From NCBI RefSeq assembly GCF_018417595.1, contig NZ_CP070982.1:62001-126000 (forward strand): DNA of 64,000 nt. The letters are read 5' to 3'. The notes beneath the pieces are model-generated. The model saw nothing but the letters and a program-made list of their open reading frames with translations. It was not told the origin of the DNA and did not search any database. Source of the stretch: Pseudomonas entomophila (GTDB lineage: Bacteria > Pseudomonadota > Gammaproteobacteria > Pseudomonadales > Pseudomonadaceae). The translations under genes were made by a program, and so were the position numbers. Each line of letters opens with the position of its first letter. Position 1 is the stretch's first letter. Positions 17,760 to 28,511 of the stretch are shown here, piece by piece.

Positions 17760-18530
17760 TCAGAACGCCGGAATCACCGCGCCCTTGTACTTCTCGGTGA
17801 TGAACTGCTTCACCTCAGGCGAATGCAGGGCCGCGGCCAGCTTCTTCATGGCATCCGCGTCCTTGTTATCTGGGCGGGCAACCAGGATGTTCACGTAAGG
17901 CGAATCGCTACCCTCGATGACCAGGGCGTCCTTCTCCGGGTTCAGCTTGGCTTCCAGCGCATAGTTGGTGTTGATCAGCGCCAGGTCGACCTGGGTCAGC
18001 ACGCGCGGGATGGTGGCTGCTTCCAGCTCGCGGAACTTCAGCTTCTTGTCGTTGCCGGTGATGTCTTTCACGGTCGACAGGATGTTCTTGTTGTCCTTGA
18101 GCTTGATCACGCCGGCCTTGTCCAGCAGCAGCAGGGCGCGGCCGCCGTTGGTGGCGTCGTTGGGGATGACCACGGTGGCGCCGTCAGCCAGCTCGTCGAG
18201 CTTTTTCAGTTTGCTCGAGTAGGCGCCCAGGGGCTCCAGGTGCACGCCGGTGACACTGACCAGCTGGGTGCCCTTGGCCTTGTTGAACTCGTCCAGGTAT
18301 GGCTGGTGCTGGAAGAAGTTGGCGTCCAGGCGCTTTTCCGCGACCTGTACGTTCGGCTGGATGTAGTCGGTGAATTCCTTGACCTTGAGTTCCACGCCTT
18401 CTTTGGCCAGCTGCGGCTGGACGAACTTGAGGATCTCGGCGTGCGGCACCGGGGTGGCGGCGACGGTCAGGGTCTCGGCGTGGGCCGAGAAGGCCGCGAC
18501 AGCGGCGACAACAGCAAGCAGCTTCTTCAT
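17760..18530 (-). CDS. metQ: Methionine ABC transporter substrate-binding protein
   Basis: Periplasmic NlpA-family binding protein of 256 residues for methionine. The signal peptide (to about residue 18, FSAHA-ET) has no lipobox Cys, so unlike E. coli MetQ this one should be a soluble periplasmic protein. Family stretches such as VAATPVPHAEIL and the C-terminal KYKGAVIPAF are present. It is the last gene of metN-metI-metQ and follows metI by 64 bases. Confidence 0.93.
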   Translation of the reverse strand: MKKLLAVVAAVAAFSAHAETLTVAATPVPHAEILKFVQPQLAKEGVELKVKEFTDYIQPNVQVAEKRLDANFFQHQPYLDEFNKAKGTQLVSVTGVHLEPLGAYSSKLKKLDELADGATVVIPNDATNGGRALLLLDKAGVIKLKDNKNILSTVKDITGNDKKLKFRELEAATIPRVLTQVDLALINTNYALEAKLNPEKDALVIEGSDSPYVNILVARPDNKDADAMKKLAAALHSPEVKQFITEKYKGAVIPAF

Positions 18531-18594
18531 TGATCACTCCTTGTGAGGGCCGCGACGGCCCCCGAACGGGTCGGCCAGGCCGACCCCATTGGGG

Positions 18595-19266
18595 TTACTT
18601 ACGGGAAAAGTGCACGACCAGCTTGTCGCCGGCGCTCTGCAGCACCTGCACCAGCACCAGCAGCAATACCACGGTGACCACCATCACGTCGGTCTGGAAG
18701 CGCTGGTAGCCGAAGCGGATGGCCAGGTCGCCCAGGCCGCCCGCGCCCACCACGCCGGCCATGGCGGTGTAGGAGACCAGGGTGATGGCGGTGACGGTGA
18801 TCGCTGCAAAGATGCCCGGACGGGCCTCGGGCAGCAAGGCGTTGGTGATGATCTGGCGGGTGGTGGCGCCCATCGACTGGGTGGCTTCGATGATGCCGCG
18901 GTCCACTTCGCGCAGGGCGGTCTCCACCAGGCGGGCGAAGAACGGCGTGGCACCCACCACCAGCGGCGGGATGGCACCGGCGACGCCCAGCGAGGTGCCG
19001 GTGATCAGCACGGTGATCGGGATCATCACGATCAGCAGGATGATGAACGGCAGCGAGCGCAGGATGTTCACCACCAGCGACAGCAGCGCGTACACGCCCT
19101 TCTGCTCGAACATCTGGCGTGGCCCGCAGAGGAACAGCAGCACGCCCAGCGGCAGGCCCAGCAGCACGGTGAAGAACAGCGAGCCGAACAGCATGATCAT
19201 GGTGTCGACGGTGGCCAGCCAGATTTCGGCCCAGTCGACGTTGGCGAAGAAATTCAGGGCGTCCAT
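18595..19266 (-). CDS. metI: Methionine ABC transporter permease
   Basis: Inner-membrane permease of 223 residues with about five helices and the ABC coupling motif region (EATQSMGATTRQIITNALLPEA) that contacts MetN. The ATG at 19266 shares one base with the metN stop (TGATG) and has GGAGGT 8 bases before it. A TTG one codon upstream is possible but less likely. Confidence 0.93.
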   Translation of the reverse strand: MDALNFFANVDWAEIWLATVDTMIMLFGSLFFTVLLGLPLGVLLFLCGPRQMFEQKGVYALLSLVVNILRSLPFIILLIVMIPITVLITGTSLGVAGAIPPLVVGATPFFARLVETALREVDRGIIEATQSMGATTRQIITNALLPEARPGIFAAITVTAITLVSYTAMAGVVGAGGLGDLAIRFGYQRFQTDVMVVTVVLLLVLVQVLQSAGDKLVVHFSRK

Positions 19267-20273
19267 CAACGCAGTACCTCCATATGTACGTCAGCTGCCT
19301 TGAAGCGGGCGAACGCCGCTTCCATGTCACCGCCGATCAGGGCGAGGGTGAGCTGGCCGTAGGGGACATCCTTGATGCGGTCGATGCGCCCGGCGAGGAT
19401 GCTGTAGTCCACGCCGGTCTCGCGGGCCACGGTGCCCAGCAGCGGCGCGTAGGTAGCGTCGCCCTGGAAGGTCAGGCGCACGATGCGGCCCGGCACGTGG
19501 GCGAAGTCGTCACGTTGCTCGCCTTCGTCGACCTGCTCGTCTTCCTGGACGAAGCGCTTCGTTGTCGGGTGCTCGGGGTGCAGGAACACCTCGGCGACCG
19601 GCCCCTGCTCGACGATCTTCCCGGCGTCCATCACCGCCACGCGGTCGCAGACCCGGCGGATCACGTCCATCTCGTGGGTGATCAGCACGATGGTCAGCTT
19701 CAGCTCGCGGTTGATCTCGGCCAGCAGTTGCAGCACCGAGGCGGTGGTCTGCGGGTCGAGGGCGCTGGTGGCTTCGTCGCACAGCAGGATCTTGGGGTTG
19801 GTGGACAGCGCGCGGGCAATGCCGACGCGCTGCTTCTGCCCGCCCGACAGCTGTGCCGGGTACTTCCTGGCGTGGTCCTGCAGGCCGACGCGGGCCAGCA
19901 GTTCGGTGACGCGCTTGTCGATTTCACCGCGCGACAGCTCGCCAGCCAGCACCAGCGGCAGGGCGACGTTGTCGGCGACGGTCTTCGAGGCCAGCAGGTT
20001 GAAGTGCTGGAAGATCATCCCGACCTGCTGGCGGAAGCGGCGCAGCTGGTTGGCATCGAAGGCGGTGACGTCTTCGCCGTCGACGATGATCTTGCCGCCG
20101 CTGGGGGCCTCGAGGCGGTTGATCAGGCGCAGCATGGTGCTCTTGCCGGCACCGGAGTGGCCGATCAGGCCGAACACCTGGCCATCTTCGATGGTCAGGC
20201 TGGTCGGGTTCAGGGCCGGGATATCCCTACCGTCGACACGGTAGGTCTTGTGGACATTTTGAAACTCGATCAC
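19266..20273 (-). CDS. metN: Methionine ABC transporter ATPase
   Basis: 335-residue ATPase of the MetNIQ importer. Walker [10 protein letters not shown], signature LSGGQKQR, Walker [13 protein letters not shown] and H-loop ITHE are intact, and a C-terminal NIL domain (about 260-335) provides feedback inhibition by internal methionine in this family. The start is GTG at 20273 (reading [11 protein letters not shown]); the longer in-frame form from 20381 lacks homology and is rejected. First gene of metNIQ. Confidence 0.94.
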   Translation of the reverse strand: MIEFQNVHKTYRVDGRDIPALNPTSLTIEDGQVFGLIGHSGAGKSTMLRLINRLEAPSGGKIIVDGEDVTAFDANQLRRFRQQVGMIFQHFNLLASKTVADNVALPLVLAGELSRGEIDKRVTELLARVGLQDHARKYPAQLSGGQKQRVGIARALSTNPKILLCDEATSALDPQTTASVLQLLAEINRELKLTIVLITHEMDVIRRVCDRVAVMDAGKIVEQGPVAEVFLHPEHPTTKRFVQEDEQVDEGEQRDDFAHVPGRIVRLTFQGDATYAPLLGTVARETGVDYSILAGRIDRIKDVPYGQLTLALIGGDMEAAFARFKAADVHMEVLR

Positions 20274-20423
20274 TGAGCGAACCTTGTGGGGCGCATGGAA
20301 TGTGGGCCAGCGGTTAGCCGGGGTCGCGCATTTTAGCCTTTTCCAATAGCTGTACTTATCATTTATTTCTGATTCGTCCAATCAATTGGGCATAACGCGA
20401 CGATTGGTGCGCCTGATCGAAGG

Positions 20424-20448
20424 CAATCGCGGGCTTGCCCCGCGATTG
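20424..20448. terminator. Perfect hairpin after the lipoprotein gene
   Basis: CAATCGCGGG (20424-20433) pairs with CCCGCGATTG (20439-20448) across a 5-base loop, two bases past the stop of the lipoprotein gene. There is no T-tract, so termination is likely but not certain. Confidence 0.45.
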
Positions 20449-20449
20449 A

Positions 20450-21157
20450 TCATTGCTGATGAGGAACCAGCACCACCTGCGCGGGCAACGAACGCTGGAT
20501 TTCATGCTTCTGCTGCAGCGCGAAGCCGCTGTCGAGCTTGCGCACGCGCTTCTCCAGCAGGGTCTTGAGCCACGGGGCGTCTTGGGTGCGGGGCACCTGG
20601 AACACCACGTCGCACTGGTAGTTGACCACGTCCAGGGCGATGTCATCGAGCTGGCGACGCAGGGCGCGGCTGTCGGTGGTCTTGAGTGCGACAACGGTGT
20701 TCGGCGCAGTCGGATCGATCAACCGAGCCCGTGGTTGCTTCTCCGCAGCCTTGAGCGCTGCTTCGGCTTTTTCCAGCTCAGCCTTGCGGGCATTGGCCAT
20801 GGCATCGCCACCCGTCAGCGCAGGGGCTTTGGGCATCAGCGCGCGAGCGCGGGCCAGCGCGGTGGCGGCGGCATTGACATCGCCCTTCTGCAGGACGATC
20901 TGGCTACGGCGCAGATACGCTTCAGCCAGTTGCCGCTGGTGGGGCTCCAGGCGCGCGTCGTCAGGCGATTGCGCCTGCAGCGCGGCGAGCTGGTCCTCGG
21001 CGGTGGCCAGCTCGTTGGCGGCAATGGTTTGTTCCAGCTGCTGCCAGGCATCCGGTTGGACAGGCGCCACCGGCTGTTCGGCAGGCTTGCTGGAGCAGGC
21101 GGCCAGGAACAGGGAAAACGCGGCAACAAGCAGATAACGTGAGGCGAACGGCTTCAT
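20450..21157 (-). CDS. Hypothetical lipoprotein next to znuB
   Basis: 235-residue outer-envelope lipoprotein with lipobox LFLAAC (Cys21). The mature part starts with a Pro/Gln/Ala linker, then helical repeats resembling a tetratricopeptide-like region (about 38-120), a charged Ala/Lys/Glu helix, and a C-terminal domain (about 150-235) without a family I know. It follows znuB by 117 bases on the same strand and is conserved at this spot in pseudomonads (PA5502 in P. aeruginosa), but no zinc ligands stand out. Confidence 0.8.
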   Translation of the reverse strand: MKPFASRYLLVAAFSLFLAACSSKPAEQPVAPVQPDAWQQLEQTIAANELATAEDQLAALQAQSPDDARLEPHQRQLAEAYLRRSQIVLQKGDVNAAATALARARALMPKAPALTGGDAMANARKAELEKAEAALKAAEKQPRARLIDPTAPNTVVALKTTDSRALRRQLDDIALDVVNYQCDVVFQVPRTQDAPWLKTLLEKRVRKLDSGFALQQKHEIQRSLPAQVVLVPHQQ

Positions 21158-21274
21158 TCCTGCGACTCTCTATTTGCGCAAAAAGCGAGCAAGTCTACAC
21201 CCAGGTGCGCACGCTCGAAAACAGGCCATACAGACCTTGTGCCCATGGAAAGGTTGCGTGCGCCCCCTGAATTT

Positions 21275-22057
21275 TCAGCGTTTGGGCAACGCCAGGCTCA
21301 GCAAGAATAGCACCGCCGCGCAGACCACGATCGACGGCCCGGCCGGTGTATCCTTGAACCACGACATGGCCAGGCCACCGCATACCGCGGTGACCCCCAG
21401 CAGGCTGGCGCCCAAGGCCATCTGCTCGGGCGAGCGGGCGTGACGTTGTGCCGCGGCCGCCGGGATGATCAGCAGCGAAGTGATCAGCAGCACGCCGACG
21501 ATCTTCATCGCCACCGCGATCACCACGGCGATCAGCAGCATCAGCGCCAGGCGCAGCCCGGCCACCGGCAGGCCCTCGACCATCGCCAGTTCCTCGTGCA
21601 CCGTGACTGCCAGCAACGGGCGCCAGAGTGCGGCCAGCAGCACCAGCACCAACGCGCTGCCACCAAGGATCCAGGCAAGGTCGGTGGTGCTGATCGCCAG
21701 CAGGTCGCCGAACAGGTAGGCCATCAGGTCGATGCGTACATCGTGCATGAAACTCAGCACCACCAGGCCCAGCGACAACGTGCTGGGGGCGAGGATGCCG
21801 AGCAGTGTGTCGGAGGCCAGCGGCTGGCGCTGCTGCAAAGTCACCAGCAGAATCGCCAGCAACAGGCAGCCAACGGTTACCGCCAACGCCGGGCTGACGT
21901 CCAGGGCGAAGCCCAGGGCCACGCCCAGCAGTGCGGCATGCGAGAGGGTATCGCCGAAATAGGCCATGCGCCGCCAGACCACGAACGAACCCAGCGGGCC
22001 GGCGACAAGGGCCAGCGACAGGCCGGCAAGCAGGGCGTAAAGAAGAAAATCAGCCAT
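21275..22057 (-). CDS. znuB: Zinc ABC transporter permease
   Basis: Inner-membrane permease of 260 residues with about eight helices, family motif [16 protein letters not shown] near the start. The ATG at 22057 overlaps the znuC stop by eight bases, so translation is coupled; the longer reading from 22081 is rejected. Part of the minus-strand operon zur-znuC-znuB. Confidence 0.94.
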   Translation of the reverse strand: MADFLLYALLAGLSLALVAGPLGSFVVWRRMAYFGDTLSHAALLGVALGFALDVSPALAVTVGCLLLAILLVTLQQRQPLASDTLLGILAPSTLSLGLVVLSFMHDVRIDLMAYLFGDLLAISTTDLAWILGGSALVLVLLAALWRPLLAVTVHEELAMVEGLPVAGLRLALMLLIAVVIAVAMKIVGVLLITSLLIIPAAAAQRHARSPEQMALGASLLGVTAVCGGLAMSWFKDTPAGPSIVVCAAVLFLLSLALPKR

Positions 22058-22823
22058 GCTTGCAGTGCTCTCCGTGGACATGGGTGCCGGGGGCGATCAC
22101 CGAGCCGTGAAGGTCGTGGCTGTGATCGTGATGGTGGTGGTAGACGGCCAGGCTCTTGGCGTTCTGGCCGAACAGCTCGACGAAGGCTGGGTCGTTGCTG
22201 ACCTGTTCCGGATGGCCCGAGCAGCAGACGTGACGGTTGAGGCAGACCACCTGGTCAGTGGCGCTCATCACCAGGTGCAGGTCGTGGGAGACCATGAGCA
22301 CGCCGCAACCATGGCGGTCGCGCAGGCGAGTGATGAGGTTGTACAGCTCGGTCTGGCCGACCACGTCGACCCCTTGCACCGGCTCGTCGAGCACCAACAG
22401 CTCCGGCTCGCGCAACAGCGCGCGGGCCAGCAGCACCCGCTGCATCTCACCGCCGGAAATGGTCTGGATCGGGCTGTCGATCACCTGCTCTGCACCGACC
22501 TCCTGCAATGCCGACGAGGCTGCCGCGCGGTCTACACCGGGCACCAGGCGCAGGAAGCGTAGTACCGACAGCGGTAGCGTGGCGTCCACCTGGATTTTCT
22601 GCGGCATGTAGCCGATGCGCAGCTTCGGCTTGCGCCATACCTTGCCGCGATGCGGCTTGAGCAGGCCGAGCACGGCGCGCACCAGGGTGGTCTTGCCGGC
22701 GCCGTTGGGGCCGATCAGGGTGACGATCTGGCCGGGCGCGACCGCCAGGTCGATGCTGTCGAGCACCGCTTCACCGGCAAAGCTGACCCCGACCTGCTCG
22801 AGGCGGATCAGTGCGTCGCTCAT
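22050..22823 (-). CDS. znuC: Zinc ABC transporter ATPase
   Basis: 257-residue ATPase of the ZnuABC importer with Walker [10 protein letters not shown], signature ISGGEMQR and Walker [13 protein letters not shown]. The C-terminus is His-rich ([10 protein letters not shown], then [10 protein letters not shown]), a common ZnuC trait that may sense or buffer zinc. The ATG at 22823 overlaps the zur stop by four bases (ATGA). Confidence 0.94.
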   Translation of the reverse strand: MSDALIRLEQVGVSFAGEAVLDSIDLAVAPGQIVTLIGPNGAGKTTLVRAVLGLLKPHRGKVWRKPKLRIGYMPQKIQVDATLPLSVLRFLRLVPGVDRAAASSALQEVGAEQVIDSPIQTISGGEMQRVLLARALLREPELLVLDEPVQGVDVVGQTELYNLITRLRDRHGCGVLMVSHDLHLVMSATDQVVCLNRHVCCSGHPEQVSNDPAFVELFGQNAKSLAVYHHHHDHSHDLHGSVIAPGTHVHGEHCKHG

Positions 22824-23305
22824 GCCTTGCCCCGGCAGTTGCCGCACAGGCCGACTACTTCCACGGTCTGCGTTTCGACGGCGAAGCCGACGGCCTTGGC
22901 GCTGTCGACGATGGCATTGCTGATGCTGTCCTGCTCCAGTTCGATGGCCACGTGGCATTCACGGCAGATCAGGAACTGGCCCTGGTGTGCGTGCTCGGGG
23001 TGGCTGCAGCCGATGAAGGCGTTGAGCGAGGCGATGCGGTGCACCAGGCCGTTTTCCAGCAGGAAGTCCAGCGCACGATAGACGGTCGGTGGCGCGGCGC
23101 GACGGCCGTCCTGCTCGCTGAGCACGGCGAGGATGTCGTAGGCGCCCAGCGGTTTGTGGCTCTGCCACACCAGCTCCAGCACCCGGCGGCGCAGGGCGGT
23201 CAGGCGCAGGCCCTGACGGTTGCACAGCGCGTCGGCCTCGGCCAGCGCGCTGTGGACGCAATGGGAATGATCGTGGGGGCGGTGGGCCAGCGGCGTGATG
23301 GACAT
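22820..23305 (-). CDS. zur: Zinc uptake regulator Zur
   Basis: Fur-family repressor of 161 residues that shuts zinc uptake when zinc is plentiful. It has an N-terminal winged helix with the recognition region [19 protein letters not shown], and two CxxC motifs (Cys114/Cys117 and Cys154/Cys157) for the structural zinc. It heads zur-znuC-znuB and is divergent from znuA, so one operator region could control both directions. Confidence 0.94.
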   Translation of the reverse strand: MSITPLAHRPHDHSHCVHSALAEADALCNRQGLRLTALRRRVLELVWQSHKPLGAYDILAVLSEQDGRRAAPPTVYRALDFLLENGLVHRIASLNAFIGCSHPEHAHQGQFLICRECHVAIELEQDSISNAIVDSAKAVGFAVETQTVEVVGLCGNCRGKA

Positions 23306-23331
23306 GGGCAGCGACGGTTCAGGATGGAGAC

Positions 23332-23344
23332 GTTATTATGTTAC
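23332..23344. promoter_or_regulatory. Weak candidate Zur operator
   Basis: GTTATTATGTTAC lies between zur and znuA and partly resembles the GTTATA-rich Zur box of gammaproteobacteria. The dyad is imperfect (outer pairs match, inner ones do not), so position is the main argument. Confidence 0.3.
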
Positions 23345-23371
23345 CTGTTTCTGACGACCCGAGTATCCACC

Positions 23372-24277
23372 GTGTCCCGATTCCTTGTCCTCTTTGTCGC
23401 TTTCATCGCCTGCTCGGCCCAGGCCGACGTGCGCGTGCTGACCAGCATCAAGCCCCTGCAGCAGATCGCCGCGGCCGTCCAGGACGGTGCCGGCAGCCCT
23501 GACGTGCTGTTGCCGCCGGGCGCCTCCCCGCACAACTACGCGCTACGCCCGTCCGACGTGCGCAAGGTGGGTGATGCCGACCTGCTGTACTGGATCGGCC
23601 CGGACATGGAAGGTTTCCTGCCTCGCGTGCTGGCCAGCCGCGGCAAGCCCAGTGTGGCGGTGCAGTCGCTTCCAGGCCTGCAGTTGCGCCACTTCGGTGA
23701 GGACAGCCACTCCCACGAAGAAGACCACGACGACCATGACCATGACCACCGCCCGGGCAGCCTCGATGCGCACCTGTGGCTGTCGTCGGCCAATGCCCGG
23801 GTGATCGCGGCGAAGATGGCCGCTGACCTGGCGGCAGCCGACCCGGCCAATGCCGCGCGTTATCAAGGCAATCTGAAGCTGTTCATCGAGCGGATGGACG
23901 CCCTGGATGGGCGGATCAAGCAACGTGTGGCGGGGATTGCCGGCAAGCCGTACTTCGTGTTCCACGAAGCGTTCGATTATTTCGAAGCCGCCTATGGCCT
24001 CAAGCATACGGGCGTGTTCAGCGTGGCGTCGGAAGTGCAGCCGGGGGCGCAGCATGTGGCCGCGATGCGCAAGCGCCTGCAGGAAGTGGGCAAGACCTGT
24101 GTGTTCAGCGAGCCGCCGCTGCGGCCGCGCCTGGCCGAGACGCTGACGGCGGGGTTGCCGGTGCGCCTGGCGGAGCTGGATGCGCTGGGCGGGACCGATC
24201 CGGTGGATGCCAGGGGCTATGAGCGCTTGCTGGAGAAGCTGGGCAGCGACCTGACAGGTTGCCTGGAACAACTGTAG
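23372..24277 (+). CDS. znuA: Zinc ABC transporter substrate-binding protein
   Basis: Periplasmic cluster A-I zinc-binding protein, 301 residues from a GTG start. After the signal peptide (FIACSAQA-DV), the metal ligands appear as His54 (SPHNY), His134 (DAHLW) and His198 (VFHEAF), with a His/Asp-rich loop at 113-126 typical of ZnuA. An in-frame ATG at 23324 would add 16 residues and cannot be excluded; GTG is favoured because it gives a normal signal peptide. The TAG stop (24275-24277) coincides with a REP border. Confidence 0.92.
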   Translation: MSRFLVLFVAFIACSAQADVRVLTSIKPLQQIAAAVQDGAGSPDVLLPPGASPHNYALRPSDVRKVGDADLLYWIGPDMEGFLPRVLASRGKPSVAVQSLPGLQLRHFGEDSHSHEEDHDDHDHDHRPGSLDAHLWLSSANARVIAAKMAADLAAADPANAARYQGNLKLFIERMDALDGRIKQRVAGIAGKPYFVFHEAFDYFEAAYGLKHTGVFSVASEVQPGAQHVAAMRKRLQEVGKTCVFSEPPLRPRLAETLTAGLPVRLAELDALGGTDPVDARGYERLLEKLGSDLTGCLEQL

Positions 24278-24358
24278 GAGCGGCTTCAGCCGCGAAGCGG
24301 GCGCCACGGTGTGTGGCACCCGCTTCGCGGGTGATCGCGGCTTAAGCCGCTCCTACAG
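24272..24358. repeat. REP pair, TAGGAGCGG family
   Basis: Arms at 24272-24295 and 24335-24358, one mismatch (TTCAG against TTAAG), with GAAGCGGG/CCCGCTTC inner pairing. The left arm contains the znuA stop codon. Confidence 0.9.
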
Positions 24359-24374
24359 GTTTTGTCATCGTCCG

Positions 24375-25325
24375 TTAGAGCGCGAATGGCAGTTTCAACG
24401 CCACCTGCTGGCGCTGCACCAAGCGCACTTCGAACTCGCTCGGGTCGTGGATCATCACATCCATCCCGGCAAATGCCTGCGCCGCGATCAATCGCGACAA
24501 CCAGAAACGCACGCACGCCACCCGCAGCATCACCGGCCACAGCTCGGCTTCAGCTGCAGTGAATGGCCGCAACGCCGCGTAGGCGCCCAGCAGCGCCTGG
24601 GCCCGCGGCAGGTCGATGCCGCCCTGTTCGTCCAGGCACCAGTCGTTCACGGTGATGGCCACGTCATACAGCATCGGCCCGGAGCAGGCGTTGTAGAAAT
24701 CGATCACGCCGGTCAGGTGGGTGCCTTCGAACATCACGTTGTCACGGAACAGGTCGGCGTGCAGGTTGGCCTTGGGCAGGGCCAGGATCTGCGCCTTGTG
24801 CGCGGTGATCTCATCCAGTGCCGGCTTCAACAGTTCGGCTTGTGCGCTGTTCAGGCCGGACAGCAACTCAATGCCAGACGCCAGCATCCAGTCCAGGCCG
24901 CGGTCGGTGCGGCGCTCGATGATGCGCTCGCGGGTGGCCAGGTGGATGTGCGCCAGCAGTTCGCCAACCTGGGCGCAGTGCTGGTTGTTCGGCGCCTTGA
25001 TGTGCTTGCCGGACAACCGTGGCTGCAGCAGCGCCGGTTTGCCGCACAGCTCGCGCAGGCCGTTGCCGTCGCGGTCACGCACGGCGTAGGGCACCGGCAT
25101 GTCGGCCTCATGCAGCACATCGAGCAGTTCGATGAAGAACGGCATGTCTTCGGCCGGCCCGCGCTCGATCAGTGTGAGGACGAACTCCCCTTGCTCCAGG
25201 CTGACGAAGAAATTGCTGTTCTCGGTACCGGCGGCAATGCCCTGGAAGTCGAGCAGACGGCCCAGTTCGTACGGCGCCAGAAAGGTTTCCAGCTCAGGCC
25301 GGGACACAGGGGTGAAGACTGACAT
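24375..25325 (-). CDS. thrB: Homoserine kinase
   Basis: 316-residue kinase phosphorylating homoserine in threonine synthesis, of the aminoglycoside-phosphotransferase-like type used by pseudomonads and not the GHMP type of enterics. The kinase pattern is visible as LIERG in the N-lobe, then the catalytic stretch ANLHADLFRDNVMFEG (His-x-Asp...Asn) and GVIDFYNACSG. The gene stands apart from other threonine genes, as usual in Pseudomonas. Confidence 0.93.
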   Translation of the reverse strand: MSVFTPVSRPELETFLAPYELGRLLDFQGIAAGTENSNFFVSLEQGEFVLTLIERGPAEDMPFFIELLDVLHEADMPVPYAVRDRDGNGLRELCGKPALLQPRLSGKHIKAPNNQHCAQVGELLAHIHLATRERIIERRTDRGLDWMLASGIELLSGLNSAQAELLKPALDEITAHKAQILALPKANLHADLFRDNVMFEGTHLTGVIDFYNACSGPMLYDVAITVNDWCLDEQGGIDLPRAQALLGAYAALRPFTAAEAELWPVMLRVACVRFWLSRLIAAQAFAGMDVMIHDPSEFEVRLVQRQQVALKLPFAL

Positions 25326-25389
25326 GTTGAAAAATTGCCCATGCGGGCACTTCCGCCGGGAAGTGCCTGGTTGATGTGAACGGTACGCG

Positions 25390-25680
25390 CTACTTCCACT
25401 CGAAGATTTTCCAGGAGGGGATCAGCATGTCTGGCTGGTCTGAGCGAATGAAGTTGGCGTCAGTACCATCGGCGCGTACCAGGAAATAAGGCTTGCCACC
25501 TTTAGGGGTGACCTTGATCGCATACAGGAAGCCATTCTGCCGGTATTCCTGGATGGTTTTGTCGCCTTCCGTGCGAATGGTCACATCGGGATCTGCCGAT
25601 GGGGCGTCGTCCGCCGCCAGGGTGACGGCTGGCAGGGTGGCCAGCAGACCGAGCAGTAACAGGCGATTGGGTGTACGCAT
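25390..25680 (-). CDS. DUF2782 small exported protein
   Basis: 96-residue protein with a signal peptide (to about 22, VTLAA-DD) and a compact domain (about 35-96) containing TIQEYRQNGFLYAIKV and a C-terminal SWKIFEWK, typical of DUF2782. It lies between thrB and polA, divergent from polA and likely co-transcribed with thrB. No function is known to me. Confidence 0.82.
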   Translation of the reverse strand: MRTPNRLLLLGLLATLPAVTLAADDAPSADPDVTIRTEGDKTIQEYRQNGFLYAIKVTPKGGKPYFLVRADGTDANFIRSDQPDMLIPSWKIFEWK

Positions 25681-25754
25681 GATAACCTAGTCCTTTTGTC
25701 GTCATTGATCCGGCTATTCTAGCTCCGGACCCGCCGAAAAGGTTGATTCTCCTC

Positions 25755-28511
25755 ATGAGCCAAGCACCCCTCGTCCTGGTGGACGGTTCCTCCTACCTCT
25801 ACCGCGCCTTTCACGCGCTGCCGCCGCTGACCACCTCCAAAGGTATGCCGACGGGCGCGGTCAAGGGCGTGCTGAACATGCTCAAGAGCCTGCGCAAGCA
25901 GTACCCGGACAGCCTGTTCGCGGTGGTCTTCGACGCCAAGGGCGGCACCTTCCGTGATGCCATGTTCGCCGAGTACAAGGCCAACCGCCCAAGCATGCCC
26001 GATGACCTGCGGGTGCAGGTCGAGCCGCTGCACGCCAGCGTGCGTGCCCTGGGTTACCCGCTGTTGTGCGTCGAGGGTGTGGAGGCCGACGATGTGATCG
26101 GCACCCTGGCGCGCAGCAGCGCGGCGGCCGGCCGCCCGGTGATCATCTCGACTGGCGACAAGGACATGGCCCAGTTGGTGGATGGTCACGTCACGCTGGT
26201 CAATACCATGACCGGCAGCGTGCTGGATGTGGCTGGCGTGCACGAGAAGTTCGGTGTCGGCCCTGAACACATCATCGATTTCCTCGCGCTGATGGGCGAC
26301 AAGGTCGACAACATTCCTGGCGTGCCGGGTGTTGGCGAGAAAACCGCCGTGGGCCTGCTGACCGGCATCGGTGGCGGCCTGAGCGACCTGTACCAGAACC
26401 TCGACAAGGTTCCGGGCCTGGCCATTCGTGGCGCCAAGACCCTGCCGGCCAAGCTCGAGGAGCACCGCGACGCGGCCTTCCTCTCCTATGAGCTGGCCAC
26501 CATCAAGTGCGATGTGGAACTGGATGTCGAGGTCGACGCCCTGGTCTGTGGCGAACCGGACCGTGAAGCGCTGCTGGCGTTGTACACCGAGATGGAGTTC
26601 AAGAGCTGGGTCGCCGACGTGCAGCGCAGCGCGCCCCGCAAAGTTGATGGCGAAGCCGCCGTTGCATCCGAGGAAGCGCCCACGGTCAAGGTCGAGCCCA
26701 AGTACGAGACCATCCTCGACCAGGCACGTTTCGACGCCTGGCTGGAAAAGCTGCGCAAGGCGCCGCTGTTCGCCTTCGACACCGAGACCACTGGCCTTGA
26801 TGCCCAGCAGGCCAGCATCGTCGGCCTGTCGTTCGCCGTCGAGCCCAATGAAGCCGCCTATGTACCGCTGGCCCACGACTACGAAGGTGCTCCGGCCCAG
26901 CTGGACCGTGAAGCCGTGCTGCTGGCACTCAAACCCCTGCTGGAAGACCCGGCCAAGGGCAAGATCGGTCAGAACGCCAAGTACGACATCAATATCCTGG
27001 CCAACGGCAACCCGGCCATCCTGATGCGTGGCGTGGCCTACGACACGATGCTCGAGTCCTATGTGCTCGACTCCACCGCCACCCGCCACGACATGGACAG
27101 CCTGGCGCAGAAGTACCTGGACCACACCACCATCGGGTTCGAGGACATCGCTGGCAAGGGCGCCAAGCAACTGACCTTCAACCAGATCCCGCTGGAGCAG
27201 GCCGGCCCCTACGCCGCCGAGGACGCCGACATCACCCTGCGCCTGCACCACGCGTTGCAAGCGCGCCTGGCGAAGACCCCCAGCGTGCTGCCGGTGCTGA
27301 TGGACATCGAGATGCCGCTGGTGCCGGTGCTGGCGAAGATCGAGCGCCAGGGTGCGCTGGTCGATGCCGCGCTGCTCGGCGTGCAGAGCGGTGAGCTGGG
27401 CGCGAAGCTGGTCGAGCTGGAGCGCGAGGCTTACGCGCTGGCCGGCGAAGAATTCAACCTGGGTTCGCCGAAGCAGCTGGGCGCGATCCTCTACGACAAG
27501 CTGGGCATGCCGGTGCTGAGCAAGACCGCCAAGGGCCAGCCCTCCACCGCCGAGGCGGTGCTCGACGACCTGGCCGAGCAAGGTTATCCGCTGCCCAAGG
27601 TGCTGATGCAATACCGCAGCCTGAGCAAGCTCAAGAGCACCTACACCGACAAGCTGCCGGGGCAGATCAACCCACGCACCGGGCGTATCCACACCTCCTA
27701 CCAGCAGGCAGTCGCCGCTACCGGGCGGCTGTCGTCCAGCGACCCGAACCTGCAGAACATCCCGGTGCGCACCGCCGAAGGCCGGCGGATACGCCAGGCC
27801 TTCGTCGCCAGCCCCGGCTACAAGCTGCTGGCGGCGGACTACTCGCAGATCGAGCTGCGCATCATGGCCCACCTGGCCAAGGACGAAGGCCTGCTGCATG
27901 CCTTCCGCAACGACCTGGACGTGCACCGCGCCACCGCCGCCGAAGTGTTCGGCGTCGCACTGGCGGACGTCACCACCGACCAGCGTCGCAGCGCCAAGGC
28001 GATCAACTTCGGCCTGATCTACGGCATGAGCGCGTTCGGCCTGGCCAAGCAGATCGGCGTCGACCGCAAGCAGTCCCAGGATTACATCGACCGCTATTTC
28101 GCCCGCTATCCCGGCGTGTTGGCCTACATGGAGCGCACCCGCGCCCAAGCCGCCGAGCAGGGTTTCGTCGAGACCCTGTTCGGCCGCCGCTTGTACCTGC
28201 CGGACATCAACGCCAAGAACCCGGCCCTGCGCAAAGGCGCCGAGCGCACCGCGATCAACGCCCCGATGCAGGGCACCGCGGCGGACATCATCAAGCGCGC
28301 CATGGTGGCGGTGGACAACTGGCTGGTCGACAGCGGGCTGGATGCCCGGGTGATCCTGCAGGTGCACGACGAACTGGTGCTGGAAGTGCGTGAAGACTTG
28401 GTCGAGCAGGTGAAAGATGAAATTCGTGGCTACATGAGCGGTGCCGCGGAACTCGATGTGCCGCTGCTGGTGGAAGTGGGTGTTGGCTCGAATTGGGACG
28501 AAGCTCACTAA
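25755..28511 (+). CDS. polA: DNA polymerase I
   Basis: Full-length repair and Okazaki-fragment polymerase, 918 residues. Domains: 5' nuclease (about 1-290, with [11 protein letters not shown] and [18 protein letters not shown]), 3'-5' exonuclease (about 315-510) with the intact FDTET metal site, and family A polymerase with [16 protein letters not shown] (motif A), the O-helix region [14 protein letters not shown] and [10 protein letters not shown] (motif C). All catalytic residues are present. The ATG at 25755 is favoured over a TTG 12 bases upstream. Confidence 0.97.
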   Translation: MSQAPLVLVDGSSYLYRAFHALPPLTTSKGMPTGAVKGVLNMLKSLRKQYPDSLFAVVFDAKGGTFRDAMFAEYKANRPSMPDDLRVQVEPLHASVRALGYPLLCVEGVEADDVIGTLARSSAAAGRPVIISTGDKDMAQLVDGHVTLVNTMTGSVLDVAGVHEKFGVGPEHIIDFLALMGDKVDNIPGVPGVGEKTAVGLLTGIGGGLSDLYQNLDKVPGLAIRGAKTLPAKLEEHRDAAFLSYELATIKCDVELDVEVDALVCGEPDREALLALYTEMEFKSWVADVQRSAPRKVDGEAAVASEEAPTVKVEPKYETILDQARFDAWLEKLRKAPLFAFDTETTGLDAQQASIVGLSFAVEPNEAAYVPLAHDYEGAPAQLDREAVLLALKPLLEDPAKGKIGQNAKYDINILANGNPAILMRGVAYDTMLESYVLDSTATRHDMDSLAQKYLDHTTIGFEDIAGKGAKQLTFNQIPLEQAGPYAAEDADITLRLHHALQARLAKTPSVLPVLMDIEMPLVPVLAKIERQGALVDAALLGVQSGELGAKLVELEREAYALAGEEFNLGSPKQLGAILYDKLGMPVLSKTAKGQPSTAEAVLDDLAEQGYPLPKVLMQYRSLSKLKSTYTDKLPGQINPRTGRIHTSYQQAVAATGRLSSSDPNLQNIPVRTAEGRRIRQAFVASPGYKLLAADYSQIELRIMAHLAKDEGLLHAFRNDLDVHRATAAEVFGVALADVTTDQRRSAKAINFGLIYGMSAFGLAKQIGVDRKQSQDYIDRYFARYPGVLAYMERTRAQAAEQGFVETLFGRRLYLPDINAKNPALRKGAERTAINAPMQGTAADIIKRAMVAVDNWLVDSGLDARVILQVHDELVLEVREDLVEQVKDEIRGYMSGAAELDVPLLVEVGVGSNWDEAH

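Noticed and set aside
22811..23371. Long N-terminal extension of ZnuA
   Set aside because: It runs antisense through zur and has no signal peptide; the mature ZnuA homology starts after a normal signal peptide from the GTG at 23372.
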